Shown: positions 52,255 through 62,661 of the stretch, piece by piece
Layout of the letters: each line of letters starts with the position of its first letter
Numbering within the stretch: position 1 is the stretch's first letter
NCBI RefSeq assembly: GCF_004341505.2
Contig: NZ_SLYP02000001.1
Coordinates: 1,127,001 to 1,191,000, forward strand
Length of the DNA: 64,000 nucleotides
Origin: Sphingomonas sp. JUb134
GTDB lineage: Bacteria > Pseudomonadota > Alphaproteobacteria > Sphingomonadales > Sphingomonadaceae
Direction of reading: 5' to 3'
The notes under the pieces: model-generated
Told to the model about the DNA's origin: nothing
The model's input: the letters and a program-made list of their open reading frames with translations, nothing else
Database searches by the model: none
Made by a program: the position numbers and the translations under genes

Positions 52255-52676
52255 CAGCCCTCGCGATGGTAGGGGTGGTTGGAAAGGATGCTGGCGGCGC
52301 GCCACAGCTGCTCGGCAAGCATCGCGCGGGCCATCATGTGCGGCCAGGTGAGGCGGCCGAACGAGATCAGCAGGTCCGCCTCCCGCCGGTCGGCATCGTC
52401 GAAGCCGTCGGCGGCGCCGATCAGGAACCGCGCCTCGCGCACCCCGTCGTCGCGCCAGTTCCCCAGGATCTGTGCGAACTGGCGGGACGGCATGTCGCGG
52501 CCGGTTTCGTCGAGCATCACGATGCGGGTGCCGGGTTCGCGCGGCGGCACCTTGCCGCCCTTGTCGGGCAGCTCGGTGACGCGGGTCGGCCAGGTGACGC
52601 GCTTGAGATAGCGATCGACCAGCTCGGCCTCGGGACTGCGCCCGATGCGCCCGCGCGCGACGATATGCAGCAGCAC
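52254..52676 (-). CDS. rlmH: 23S rRNA (pseudouridine1915-N3)-methyltransferase RlmH
   Basis: This 140-residue SPOUT methyltransferase is close to RlmH (155 residues in E. coli). It has the trefoil-knot segments FLIGAADGFDD and RLTWPHMMARAMLAEQLWRAASILSNHPYH, the latter with the substrate-site YH near the end. It methylates helix 69 of 23S rRNA. It lies between rsfS and envC. Confidence 0.95.
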   Translation of the reverse strand: MLLHIVARGRIGRSPEAELVDRYLKRVTWPTRVTELPDKGGKVPPREPGTRIVMLDETGRDMPSRQFAQILGNWRDDGVREARFLIGAADGFDDADRREADLLISFGRLTWPHMMARAMLAEQLWRAASILSNHPYHREG

Positions 52677-52688
52677 GGGCGCGAAGGG

Positions 52689-53093
52689 TCAGGCGGAGGC
52701 GGGCGGGTTGCCGGTCGACCCCATCGTCGGCGTGTCGCCGAACGCCCACATCCGCTCCAGGTTGTAGAAGGTGCGGACCTCCGGGCGGAACAGGTGGACG
52801 ATCACGTCGCCCGCGTCGATCAGCACCCAGTCGGCGGTCGGCAGACCCTCGACCCGGGGGCTGCGGCCGAACTCGGCCTTCACCTTCTCGGCGATCTTGG
52901 TGGCCATGGAGGCGACCTGGCGGCTCGAACGGCCGGAGGCGACGACCATATAGTCGGCGATGCTGGACTTGCCGGCGAGCGGGATCGAGACGGTTTCGAC
53001 CGCCTGATCGTCATCCAGCGAGGTGAGGACGAGGCGGTGCAGCGCCTCGACGTCGTCGGTACCGCCTTCGCGTGCGGAAGAGGGGTTGGGCAA
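52689..53093 (-). CDS. rsfS: Ribosomal silencing factor RsfS
   Basis: This 134-residue protein has the RsfS/Iojap core (about 15-115), ADYMVVASGRSSRQVASMATKI and PTADWVLIDAGDVIVHLF. It binds L14 to block subunit joining. No ATG gives a full-length protein; TTG 53093 lies 5-6 bp after AGGAGAC and just after the nadD stop, so I take it as the start. A Gly/Pro-rich C-terminal tail follows the domain. Confidence 0.88.
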   Translation of the reverse strand: MPNPSSAREGGTDDVEALHRLVLTSLDDDQAVETVSIPLAGKSSIADYMVVASGRSSRQVASMATKIAEKVKAEFGRSPRVEGLPTADWVLIDAGDVIVHLFRPEVRTFYNLERMWAFGDTPTMGSTGNPPASA

Positions 53094-53101
53094 CTTGTCT
53101 C

Positions 53102-53728
53102 CTAGCCTTTCATGGCCGTGCGCGTGGGGATTTGGTTCGGCCTGCTGTGCCGGTGCCAGGCGGGATCGGCGGCTCGAATGCCGGTCGCCGAGGTCGGATC
53201 GGGGCGGAAGCGCAGCAACACGAGTGCCGGCAAACTCCAATTCGTCCATCGTTTCGCCTGGCCTGCGGGCCGCGCATGGCGCCGCAGCCAGCCCATCGCG
53301 ACACTTGCGCGGGCCCGTCGATCATACCCCGGACGCGCGATAACCGCAATCGGCATGGTGCGCGCGATTTCGCGCCACCCGCGCCAGCGGTGGAACTGCG
53401 CGAGATTGTCGGCGCCCATCACCCAGATGAAGTCGTGATCGGGGAAGCGCGCGACGAGCTTTCGCAGCGTGTCGAGGGTGTAGCGGGTGCCCAGCCGCCG
53501 CTCGATGTCGGTGGCGCGGATGCGCGAGTGGCGCGCCATGCGGGTGGCGGAGGCGAGGCGCGCGGCGAAGGGCGCCATGTCGGATGCGTGGTCCTTGAGC
53601 GGATTGCCGGGCGAAACCAGCCACCAGAGCTCGTCGAGCTCCAATGCGCGGATCGCCTGGAGCGAAATGCCGCGGTGGCCGCGGTGCGCCGGATTGAAGG
53701 AGCCGCCGAGGAGGCCGATGCGGGACAT
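53102..53728 (-). CDS. nadD: Nicotinate-nucleotide adenylyltransferase
   Basis: This 208-residue NAD-synthesis enzyme has the nucleotidyltransferase motif GGSFNPAHRGH and the DFIWVMGADNLAQFHRW segment typical of NadD. It makes deamido-NAD from nicotinate mononucleotide. It is the start of the nadD-rsfS-rlmH-envC-ctpA run. A REP doublet and an aldo/keto reductase lie between it and proA. Confidence 0.93.
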   Translation of the reverse strand: MSRIGLLGGSFNPAHRGHRGISLQAIRALELDELWWLVSPGNPLKDHASDMAPFAARLASATRMARHSRIRATDIERRLGTRYTLDTLRKLVARFPDHDFIWVMGADNLAQFHRWRGWREIARTMPIAVIARPGYDRRARASVAMGWLRRHARPAGQAKRWTNWSLPALVLLRFRPDPTSATGIRAADPAWHRHSRPNQIPTRTAMKG

Positions 53729-53789
53729 GGGGGCGCGATGCCAGTGTTGCGCGGCGGGTGCAACGGCGTGGGGGGCTCCCGACGCCAGC

Positions 53790-53818
53790 CGTGCTCCTGC
53801 GCAGGCAGGAGCCCAGGG
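53790..53818 (-). repeat. REP-like stem-loop copy 14
   Basis: CGTGCTCCTGC...GCAGGAGCCCAGGG. It forms an inverted doublet with copy 15, 28 bp away. Confidence 0.88.
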
Positions 53819-53846
53819 TTCCGCGCGATACCGGTCGTTGCTCTGC

Positions 53847-53880
53847 TTGGCCCTGGATCCCTGCCTGCGCAGGGATACGG
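53847..53880 (+). repeat. REP-like stem-loop copy 15
   Basis: TTGGCCCTGG then stem ATCCCTGC / GCAGGGAT with loop CTGC and tail ACGG. Confidence 0.88.
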
Positions 53881-53898
53881 TTTTGCTTGGGGCGGAGG

Positions 53899-54933
53899 TT
53901 AGCGCTTGCGGACCGCAGCGAGCGCCGGGGCGCGGTATTCGGATTGGCGTTCGATCATCCAGCCGGGGTATTCGGGGGCAAGCTTGCTGGCGGCATCGAG
54001 GGACGCGAGCTGCTCCGCGGTCAGCTCCACGTCGACCGCAGCGAGATTGTCCTCCAGCTGGTCGACCCGCTTGGCGCCGACGATGACGCTGGTCACCACC
54101 TTCTGGTGAAGCAGCCAGGCGAGCGCGACGCGGGCGACCGACACGCCATGCGCCTCGGCGATCGGATCCATGGCCGAGAGCACCGCTTCGCCGCGGGTCT
54201 GGTCGACAGGCGGGAAGTTGAAGTTGGTGCGGCGCCCGTCGCTGTCACCCGCCCGGTACTTGCCCGACAGATAGCCGCCGGCAAGCGGGCTCCACACCAT
54301 CAGGCCGAGCCCCTCGGATTCCATCATCGGCGCCAGCTCGCGCTCCAGGTCGCGGCCGGCCAGGGTGTAGTAGGACTGCACCGTCTCGAACCGGGCGAAG
54401 CCGCGGCGTTCGGAGATGCCGAGCGCCTTGGCGATCTGCCACGCCGCCCAGTTGGACACGCCCACGTAGCGGACATGGCCCTGGGTCACGAGATCGTCGA
54501 GCGCGCGCAGCGTTTCCTCGATCGGCGTCACCGAGTCCCAGCCATGGATCTGGTAGAGGTCGATATGGTCGGTGCCGAGCCGCGTGAGGCTGGCCTTGAC
54601 CTGATCGAGCAGGTGCCCGCGCGAGGCGCCACGATCATTGCGGCCCGGCCCCATCGGCCCGAATGCCTTGGTGGCGAGCACCACCTCCTCACGCCGCAGC
54701 CCCAGGTTGCGGATCGCCTGGCCGGTGATCTCCTCCGACAGGCCGTTGGAATAGACGTTGGCGGTGTCGATGAAGTTGACCCCGGCATCGACCGCGGTGC
54801 GCAGCAGCGCGTCGGCATCCGCCTGCTGCACCTGGCCCACCGCCTTGAACATGCCCTCTCCGCCGAAGGTCATGGTGCCGAGGCAGAGTTCGGACACGAA
54901 CAGGCCGGTTCGGCCAAGCTGGTTGTAGTGCAT
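53899..54933 (-). CDS. Aldo/keto reductase
   Basis: This 344-residue NADPH-dependent aldo/keto reductase has the catalytic tetrad D56, Y61, K89 and H130 (FIDTANVYSNG, LATKAFG, YQIHGWD) and the C-terminal cofactor segment SVIVGAKRVDQLEDNL. Substrate is unknown. It is located between nadD and proA with an inverted repeat doublet on the nadD side, so it appears to be an insertion into a conserved gene order. Confidence 0.9.
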   Translation of the reverse strand: MHYNQLGRTGLFVSELCLGTMTFGGEGMFKAVGQVQQADADALLRTAVDAGVNFIDTANVYSNGLSEEITGQAIRNLGLRREEVVLATKAFGPMGPGRNDRGASRGHLLDQVKASLTRLGTDHIDLYQIHGWDSVTPIEETLRALDDLVTQGHVRYVGVSNWAAWQIAKALGISERRGFARFETVQSYYTLAGRDLERELAPMMESEGLGLMVWSPLAGGYLSGKYRAGDSDGRRTNFNFPPVDQTRGEAVLSAMDPIAEAHGVSVARVALAWLLHQKVVTSVIVGAKRVDQLEDNLAAVDVELTAEQLASLDAASKLAPEYPGWMIERQSEYRAPALAAVRKR

Positions 54934-55020
54934 GGGGGATGCGCCTCCTGAGCGATGGGCGGCCCGGCAGATGGGGAGGCATTTTGCTCGTGCAACCGAT
55001 CGGTGCGAAAAAGCTCCGCG

Positions 55021-56304
55021 TCAGGGGCGGGTCTGGCCGGTGCCGGTGACGGTCCATTTGTACGTGGTGAGGCCTTCGAGCGCGACGGGGCCGCGGGCGT
55101 GGAGGCGGCCGGTGGAGATGCCGATCTCCCCGCCCAGCCCGAACTCGCCGCCGTCGGCGAACTGGGTGGAGGCGTTCCACATCACGATCGCCGAATCGAC
55201 CCCGTTGAGGAAGCGCTCGGCGATAGCCGCGTCTTCCGTCACGATCGCGTCGGTGTGACCGGAGCTGTGACGGGCGATATGGGCCAGTGCGCCTTCCACG
55301 CCGTCGACCCGCTTCACCGACAGGATCGCGTCGAGATATTCGGTGTCCCAGTCCTCTGCCGCGGCGGGGCGCACGCGCGGATCGATCGCCTGCACGTCCG
55401 CGTCGCCGCGCAACTCGCAGCCGCCGTCGATCAGGGCGGCGAGCAGCGGCGCGGGATCGGCAAAGGCGCGGTCGATCAGCAGCGTCTCGGTCGCGCCGCA
55501 GATGCCGGTGCGGCGGAGCTTGGCGTTGACCACCAGGGTGCGGGCCATGTCCGGGTAGGCGGCGCCATCGACATAGCTGTGGTTGATGCCGTCGAGATGC
55601 GCGAGCACGGGCACGCGCGCCTCCGCCTGGACGCGGGCGACCAGGCTCTTGCCGCCGCGCGGCACGACCATGTCGATCAGGCCCTCGGCCGCGAGCATGG
55701 CGCCCACGGCGGCGCGATCGGTGGTGGGGACCAGCTGGATCGCATCGGCGGGTACGCCCCCGGCGACGAACCCGCGCTGCATGGCGGCGTGGAGCGCGCG
55801 GTTGCTCTCGATCGCTTCCGACCCGCCGCGCAGGATGGCGGCGTTGCCGGCCATGACGCAGAGCGCGCCGGCGTCCGCGGTGACGTTGGGGCGGCTCTCG
55901 TAGATGATGCCGATGACGCCGATCGGCACGCGAACGCGGCGCAGCACCAGCCCGTTGGGGCGGCGATCCTCCGATACCAGCGCGCCGACCGGATCGGGCA
56001 GGCCGGCGATCGCCTCCACACCGGCAGCGGCGCCTTCCAGGCGGGCGGGATCGAGGCGGAGGCGGTCGAGCAGCGCCGCGCTCAGGCCGCGCGCCTCGCC
56101 GGCGGCGACGTCGCGCGCGTTGGCGGCGAGGATCGCGGACGCATCGGCGCGGATCGCGGCGGCGGCGGCGCGCAGGGCTGCAGCCTTGGTGGCGGTCGGA
56201 AGCGCAGCCAAGGCGCGGGCAGCAGTGCGGGCGCGAGTACCCATCGCGCGCACGAGGGCGACGGGATCTTCGGGCAGGGCGGCGAAGGCGAGATCGGCGG
56301 GCAT
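55021..56304 (-). CDS. proA: Glutamate-5-semialdehyde dehydrogenase
   Basis: This 427-residue enzyme reduces gamma-glutamyl phosphate in proline synthesis. The catalytic Cys lies in RRTGICGATET, with the ProA signature VPRGGKSLVARVQ and HLDGINHSYVDG. ATG 56304 is chosen; ATG 56322 would add six residues. The partner proB is not adjacent. It faces the divergent DUF3667 gene. Confidence 0.95.
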   Translation of the reverse strand: MPADLAFAALPEDPVALVRAMGTRARTAARALAALPTATKAAALRAAAAAIRADASAILAANARDVAAGEARGLSAALLDRLRLDPARLEGAAAGVEAIAGLPDPVGALVSEDRRPNGLVLRRVRVPIGVIGIIYESRPNVTADAGALCVMAGNAAILRGGSEAIESNRALHAAMQRGFVAGGVPADAIQLVPTTDRAAVGAMLAAEGLIDMVVPRGGKSLVARVQAEARVPVLAHLDGINHSYVDGAAYPDMARTLVVNAKLRRTGICGATETLLIDRAFADPAPLLAALIDGGCELRGDADVQAIDPRVRPAAAEDWDTEYLDAILSVKRVDGVEGALAHIARHSSGHTDAIVTEDAAIAERFLNGVDSAIVMWNASTQFADGGEFGLGGEIGISTGRLHARGPVALEGLTTYKWTVTGTGQTRP

Positions 56305-56381
56305 AGGGTGCCACGCTAGCATGGCCGCGCTCGCCTCCCAAAGCCCCTCGACAGCTTGCAGGGACGTGATAGCTTTCGGCC

Positions 56382-57452
56382 ATGGGGGAAGTGGAAACAG
56401 GGGGCGACATCGTCGCCGGGGGGCTGTTCGCGCGCGCGATCGAGCCGAGCGCAGGTGAGGGCCGGGGGCACCGGTCCGGGCATGGGGCGGGCCACGCGCA
56501 TGGCCTGTGCCTCAACTGCGGGACCGCGCTGATCGGGGCGCATTGCCACCGCTGCGGGCAGGCGGGGCACATCCACCGCACGCTCCATTCGGTCGGCCAC
56601 GACCTGCTGCACGGGGTGTTCCATTTCGAGGGCAAGATCTGGGACACGCTGCCGATGCTGGCGATGCGGCCCGGCACTCTCACCCGCCGCTATGTCGAGG
56701 GGGAGCGGGCACGCTTCGTATCGCCGCTGGCGCTGTTCCTCTTCACGATGTTCCTGATGTTCGCGGTGTTCGGCTGGGCCGGGGTCGGCAGCTGGATGCA
56801 GGAGGAGACGTTTCCGGAGCACATCGTCAAGGTGGATGCCGGGGATGCCGAGCGCCTGCAGGCCCGCATTGCGGCGCTCGATCGCGAGATCGCCCGCGGC
56901 GATACCAAGGGGCAGGCGGCGCGTGGGCTGCAGATCGAACGCTATGCGGTGGAGCAGGAGCTTGCGGTCGTGCAGGGGCACAGCGGCATCCCCGCGATGC
57001 TGCGCCGGCTGGGCGTGCAACTGGAGGGCAACGGCTACAAGAAGCTCGGCCACAAGCTCCAGAACCCGGAGCTGCTGCTCTACAAGATCAAGTCGAGCAG
57101 CTACAAATACAGCTGGGCGCTGATCCCCCTGTCGCTGCCGTTCATGTGGATGCTGTTCGCCTGGCGGCGGCAGTATCGCATGTACGACCACGCGATCTTC
57201 GTGATCTACTCGATCAGCTTCATGAACCTGCTGTTCGTGGTCATGGCGCTGTTCAGTCTCTCGCCCTTGCTGTCGTGGCTCGACGCATGGCTGCTGCTGG
57301 TGCCGCCGATCCACATGTTCGCGCAGCTGAAGGGCGCGTACCGGCTGCGGACGTTCAGCGCCGCCTGGCGGACGCTGGCGCTGCTGTTCGTGACGGCGGT
57401 GGTGCTGTCGATCTTCGTGTCGCTGCTGGTGGTGCTGGGGGTGATGGGGTGA
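56382..57452 (+). CDS. DUF3667 membrane protein with zinc ribbon
   Basis: This 356-residue protein has an N-terminal zinc-ribbon CLNCG...CHRCGQ (about 43-60), a short amphipathic region HSVGHDLLHGVFHFEGKIWDTLPML, and about five transmembrane helices. This is the DUF3667 arrangement; function is unknown. The N-terminal 30 residues before the ribbon are unusually Gly/His-rich. It is divergent from proA, with about 78 bp between. Confidence 0.85.
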   Translation: MGEVETGGDIVAGGLFARAIEPSAGEGRGHRSGHGAGHAHGLCLNCGTALIGAHCHRCGQAGHIHRTLHSVGHDLLHGVFHFEGKIWDTLPMLAMRPGTLTRRYVEGERARFVSPLALFLFTMFLMFAVFGWAGVGSWMQEETFPEHIVKVDAGDAERLQARIAALDREIARGDTKGQAARGLQIERYAVEQELAVVQGHSGIPAMLRRLGVQLEGNGYKKLGHKLQNPELLLYKIKSSSYKYSWALIPLSLPFMWMLFAWRRQYRMYDHAIFVIYSISFMNLLFVVMALFSLSPLLSWLDAWLLLVPPIHMFAQLKGAYRLRTFSAAWRTLALLFVTAVVLSIFVSLLVVLGVMG

Positions 57453-57510
57453 GCGGTGCCGCCGCGAGGGTGGCAGGGGGTGGGGAGTACGACAAAGCTA
57501 GCGGTCGAGG

Positions 57511-57540
57511 CCTTGGGCTCCTGCCTGCGCAGGAGCACAG
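57511..57540 (+). repeat. REP-like stem-loop copy 16
   Basis: CCTTGG then stem GCTCCTGC / GCAGGAGC with loop CTGC and tail ACAG. Single copy, about 60 bp after the DUF3667 stop. Confidence 0.8.
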
Positions 57541-57689
57541 CTAAATCCTAGACGTTAAAGCTACTGTCGGAAACGCCTGACGGCGGAGGTTTAACTTGAT
57601 TTGGGCCGTGATTAAGAGGCGGCATTCGCTAGGCCTGGGGCGATTGGCGCCGGTGACTGAGTAGACGTCTTCGGAATGTGGAGGATCCT

Positions 57690-58139
57690 TTGGCAGCTGA
57701 TGCTTTCACCAAGCGCTGGATAATCGCTCTTTCCTGCCTAGTAGCGCTCGGGTTTGCGTTCCCGTTCATCATAGGCCCAATCACCTATGCTACTGGTTGC
57801 CAGAGCGTTGGGGGGGCGTGCGGGGCCGTGGCGCTAATGTTGGGCGTGTTCTTGCGCCTTCCAGCCGTCTTCGGTGTCGGCCTGTATCTTTCTCGTCTAG
57901 CGTGGGAAAGATCAGTCACTTTGCAAATCAGGCCGTGGGGCTTCCCTTTTGTAGTGATGTCCTACCTTGCTTCGATCAGCGTTCTATTTGGCTTCGGCAA
58001 CTTCTGGGCAGCAAACTTCACTCTAGGGGTGCGAACGCCAGGCGGGTTGTTGGCGCTTGGTTTTCTGATAGCTGCTTTGACTGGACTCAGCTTGTTGCCG
58101 AATCCTGTAGTCGTAGCGCCGCAAGCTAAACCACGGTAA
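57690..58139 (+). CDS. Hypothetical membrane protein
   Basis: This roughly 149-residue protein has about four transmembrane helices and no family I recognise. Codon use is clearly AT-richer than its neighbours. The longest frame begins with GTG 57678, but GGAGG at 57680-57684 would be a ribosome site for TTG 57690, so I take that as start. It is followed 28 bp later by another AT-rich membrane ORF. The pair may have been acquired recently. Confidence 0.55.
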   Translation: MAADAFTKRWIIALSCLVALGFAFPFIIGPITYATGCQSVGGACGAVALMLGVFLRLPAVFGVGLYLSRLAWERSVTLQIRPWGFPFVVMSYLASISVLFGFGNFWAANFTLGVRTPGGLLALGFLIAALTGLSLLPNPVVVAPQAKPR

Positions 58140-58166
58140 ACAACCTTTGCAGTCGGTGGTTTATCG

Positions 58167-58382
58167 ATGCTTCTTCTTTTACCGGGTGCGCTCGGGGGAT
58201 TGACCGTCGTACCGTTCTTGAACAGATTGGTTTTTCCGGTCCGTCTAGCCCTGGTAGAATTGACTGCACCGTTTCTGCGGTACGTTGATCCATATCTCAC
58301 CTTCCCGATGTTGCTAGCGTTCGTTGCTTCATTGGCCTGGTGGATCGAAAGCAGCAAAGCTAGTCGCGAAGACATCATCTGA
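58167..58382 (+). CDS. Small hypothetical membrane protein, 71 aa
   Basis: This 71-residue protein has two hydrophobic helices (about 2-18 and 48-62) and a charged tail. It has no recognised family. It shares the AT-rich composition of the preceding ORF and probably its transcript. It ends about 80 bp before a bidirectional terminator. Confidence 0.5.
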   Translation: MLLLLPGALGGLTVVPFLNRLVFPVRLALVELTAPFLRYVDPYLTFPMLLAFVASLAWWIESSKASREDII

Positions 58383-58463
58383 ACTGTGAGCATCGCAACC
58401 GGGCCCGGGTGCGAACCCCTCTTGGCGCGACGATGTGGTCAGTTCCACAGTACCGCAGGCAAA

Positions 58464-58501
58464 GAAAAACCCCTCCGCGAGGTCGTCGCGGAGGGGTTTT
58501 C
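58464..58501. terminator. Bidirectional terminator between AT-rich ORFs and ftsH
   Basis: A 13-bp stem AACCCCTCCGCGA / TCGCGGAGGGGTT with loop GGTCG, with A4-5 before it and T4 after it. It serves ftsH on the minus strand and the small ORFs on the plus strand. Confidence 0.9.
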
Positions 58502-58519
58502 TGTTCGTACCGGACCGGA

Positions 58520-60484
<1,965 letters not shown>

Positions 60485-60510
60485 GAAAGCGCGTACCTCT
60501 TCGTCCCTGC

Positions 60511-60538
60511 AAGATAGGCTGCGGGGGATGAATGGCAA
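60511..60538 (-). promoter_or_regulatory. Possible ftsH promoter
   Basis: On the minus strand, TTGCCA (60538-60533) and TATCTT (60516-60511) are separated by 16 bases, about 27 bases before the ftsH ATG. This suggests ftsH has its own promoter in the tilS-ftsH gap. Confidence 0.45.
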
Positions 60539-60552
60539 TGGAACAACATCGA

Positions 60553-61608
60553 TCAGGCTGATCGACGCGGCGGTGCGGGCCGGAAATGCCACCGGTCCCC
60601 GTGCGCCGAGGCAGCGACGCCTGCCTGAGTGGCGCCGTTGCCGGCTTCGAGCGCGTCCAGCAGCGGCTCGACGTTGGCGGAGTCGGACCAGCTTCCCTCG
60701 GCCGCGGGCGCGTGCTGGCGGACATGGTGGATGGCGCGGCGGACGAGGCGGCGACGCAGTTCGCGGGGCAGGCCGGCCATGTCCAGCGCGCGTTCCCCGG
60801 CGGGCGCCGGGCACAGCCGCTCGCGCTCGATCCAGGTGACGGTCTCCGCAATTGCTGCATCCGTTTCGGCGCAATGCTGCGCAGCACGGGCGAGCCCCTC
60901 GACATCAAGCGGGGGCGAGCCGGCCAGCAACGCGCGGACCCCGGTGCGGTCGTGGCGGGGATCGGTGTTGGAGGGATCGTCGACGAAGGGGAGGGCGGCT
61001 GCCTCCGCCAGCGCGCGCAGGGTCGCGCGCCGCCAGCCGAGCAGCGGGCGGACGACCGGGAGGCCGCTCGCCTCGCCGGCGCCGGTGCCGTCCCAGCGTT
61101 CGGGGTGCCAGGTCCAATAGCGGCGGATGCCGGCAAGCCCGGCGGGGCCCGAGCCGCGTACGGCGCGCATCAGGAAGGTCTCGGCCTGGTCGTCGGCGTG
61201 ATGGGCCGTGAGCAGCGCGGCCGCTCCCGCGCCGAGCGCCCATCGGCCGAGCAGCTGGTAGCGAAGCTGCCGCGCCTGTGCCTGGATGCTGGCGCCCTGG
61301 GGCGGCCGTTCGGGGGCGAGCGTGGCGTGCGGGATGCCGGCGTCACGGCACCAGCGGGCGACGATTGCGGCTTCGTCGGCGGCATCGGGGCGGAGGCGGT
61401 GGTCGACGGTGGCGGCGATCACCCGGCCGGGGTGCGCGGCATGCGCCAGCGCCAGCATCGCCATGGAATCGGGGCCGCCCGAGACGGCGAGCGCGATCGG
61501 GCCCGCGGGTGGGGCGCCGATCGCGGCGGCGAGGTCGTGCGCGAACCGCGCGACCGCCGCCGGATCGGGGATCACCGGATCAGCTGCACTTGGCGGCGGT
61601 GCGTCCAC
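60553..61608 (-). CDS. tilS: tRNA(Ile)-lysidine synthetase
   Basis: This 351-residue N-type ATP pyrophosphatase has the P-loop motif SGGPDS (43-48) and catalytic-domain segments of TilS ([30 protein letters not shown]). It makes lysidine at the wobble base of tRNA-Ile2. It starts with GTG 61608, 29 bp inside the cpoB gene, so translation is coupled. The C-terminal domain is shorter than in E. coli. Confidence 0.93.
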   Translation of the reverse strand: MDAPPPSAADPVIPDPAAVARFAHDLAAAIGAPPAGPIALAVSGGPDSMAMLALAHAAHPGRVIAATVDHRLRPDAADEAAIVARWCRDAGIPHATLAPERPPQGASIQAQARQLRYQLLGRWALGAGAAALLTAHHADDQAETFLMRAVRGSGPAGLAGIRRYWTWHPERWDGTGAGEASGLPVVRPLLGWRRATLRALAEAAALPFVDDPSNTDPRHDRTGVRALLAGSPPLDVEGLARAAQHCAETDAAIAETVTWIERERLCPAPAGERALDMAGLPRELRRRLVRRAIHHVRQHAPAAEGSWSDSANVEPLLDALEAGNGATQAGVAASAHGDRWHFRPAPPRRSA

Positions 61609-62545
61609 GCTGGATATCCGCCTTCATCGTCGCCGAGATGCGATCGGCATAGACGTCGGACAGCTCGGCATAGACCTCGCACGCGTCCTTCGGCTTCTTC
61701 AGCTGCACCAGCGCGTCGGCGAGGTAGAAGAGGCTGTCGGGCGCACGCTCGCCGTCCGGCATCTTCTTGTAATTGTCGTAAAAGGCGATCGAGGCGAGGC
61801 TGGGCTTGCCGTCGTCGAGATAGGACCGGCCGATCAGGTTCTGGGCCCAGCTGGCGCGGCGGTGCTTGGGGTATTTGTCGACCACGGTCTTGAGCTGGGC
61901 CGCGGCCTCCGAATAACGCTTCGCTGACCACAGGCGATAACCGTAGACATAGGCGTCCTCGGCCGGATCGCCGCTGGGCGCGGGCTTTTCCACGGCAGCG
62001 CCGGCCCCCGCAGGAGCGGCAGCAGCGGGGGCGGCCGGCTTGGTCCCGGCATTGCCCGGAAGAGTCAGCACGCCGCCGCCGTTGCCGGGGCCGCGGGCCG
62101 GGGCAGGGGAAGCGGCCGGGGCGCTGTCCGGCTCGCCACCCTGCGCGGCCGGAGCGGCAGCCCCGCCGCCTTCCAGCGCGGTGAGCCGGCCATCGTTGGC
62201 GCGGCGATAGGCCTCGAACGCCTCCTCCATCTGGCGCAGCTTGTACTGCGCCTGCTCGACCTGGCCGGTCAGCGTCATCTGCTGCGATTCGAGCGCGGCG
62301 ACGCGCGCTTCCAGATTGGCGATCGGGCTGCCCGCGGGCGTGCCCGGCGCCTCGATCGGCGCCTGGGGTGCGGTGATCTCCGGCTCGACCTGGGCCTGGG
62401 CGCCGCCCGGGAACACCTTGCGCTGCACGGCGCGCATCTCGCGCTCAAGCTTGTTCACCCGGCCTTCGATCGCGGTCTGCGCGGTCGCGGGGACGGAAAC
62501 TGCAAGGCCGGCCGCCAGAAGCGGAAGCGTCATGAGGATACGCAT
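61580..62545 (-). CDS. cpoB: CpoB/YbgF-like TPR protein
   Basis: This 321-residue periplasmic protein has a signal peptide (1-22), an N-terminal coiled coil (about 25-125), a Pro/Ala-rich linker (about 130-195) and TPR repeats (about 195-321). That is the layout of CpoB (YbgF), which links peptidoglycan synthesis with Tol-Pal during division. The Tol-Pal genes are not in this window. The tilS gene overlaps its 3' end. Confidence 0.85.
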   Translation of the reverse strand: MRILMTLPLLAAGLAVSVPATAQTAIEGRVNKLEREMRAVQRKVFPGGAQAQVEPEITAPQAPIEAPGTPAGSPIANLEARVAALESQQMTLTGQVEQAQYKLRQMEEAFEAYRRANDGRLTALEGGGAAAPAAQGGEPDSAPAASPAPARGPGNGGGVLTLPGNAGTKPAAPAAAAPAGAGAAVEKPAPSGDPAEDAYVYGYRLWSAKRYSEAAAQLKTVVDKYPKHRRASWAQNLIGRSYLDDGKPSLASIAFYDNYKKMPDGERAPDSLFYLADALVQLKKPKDACEVYAELSDVYADRISATMKADIQRGRTAAKCS

Positions 62546-62661
62546 GTCGTGACACCCCCCGGTGGGATTTGGGAAAACTAGGGGGACCCTAATGGTCCGG
62601 CGATGCTGTCGCCAGCCTTAAGCGCGCGCGGAAAAGCCCGGGCGCGCCCAAGGCGAGCGGA

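Noticed and set aside
54689..56683. 664-codon minus-strand frame
   Set aside because: It spans parts of three genes in a wrong frame and lacks any family-like sequence.
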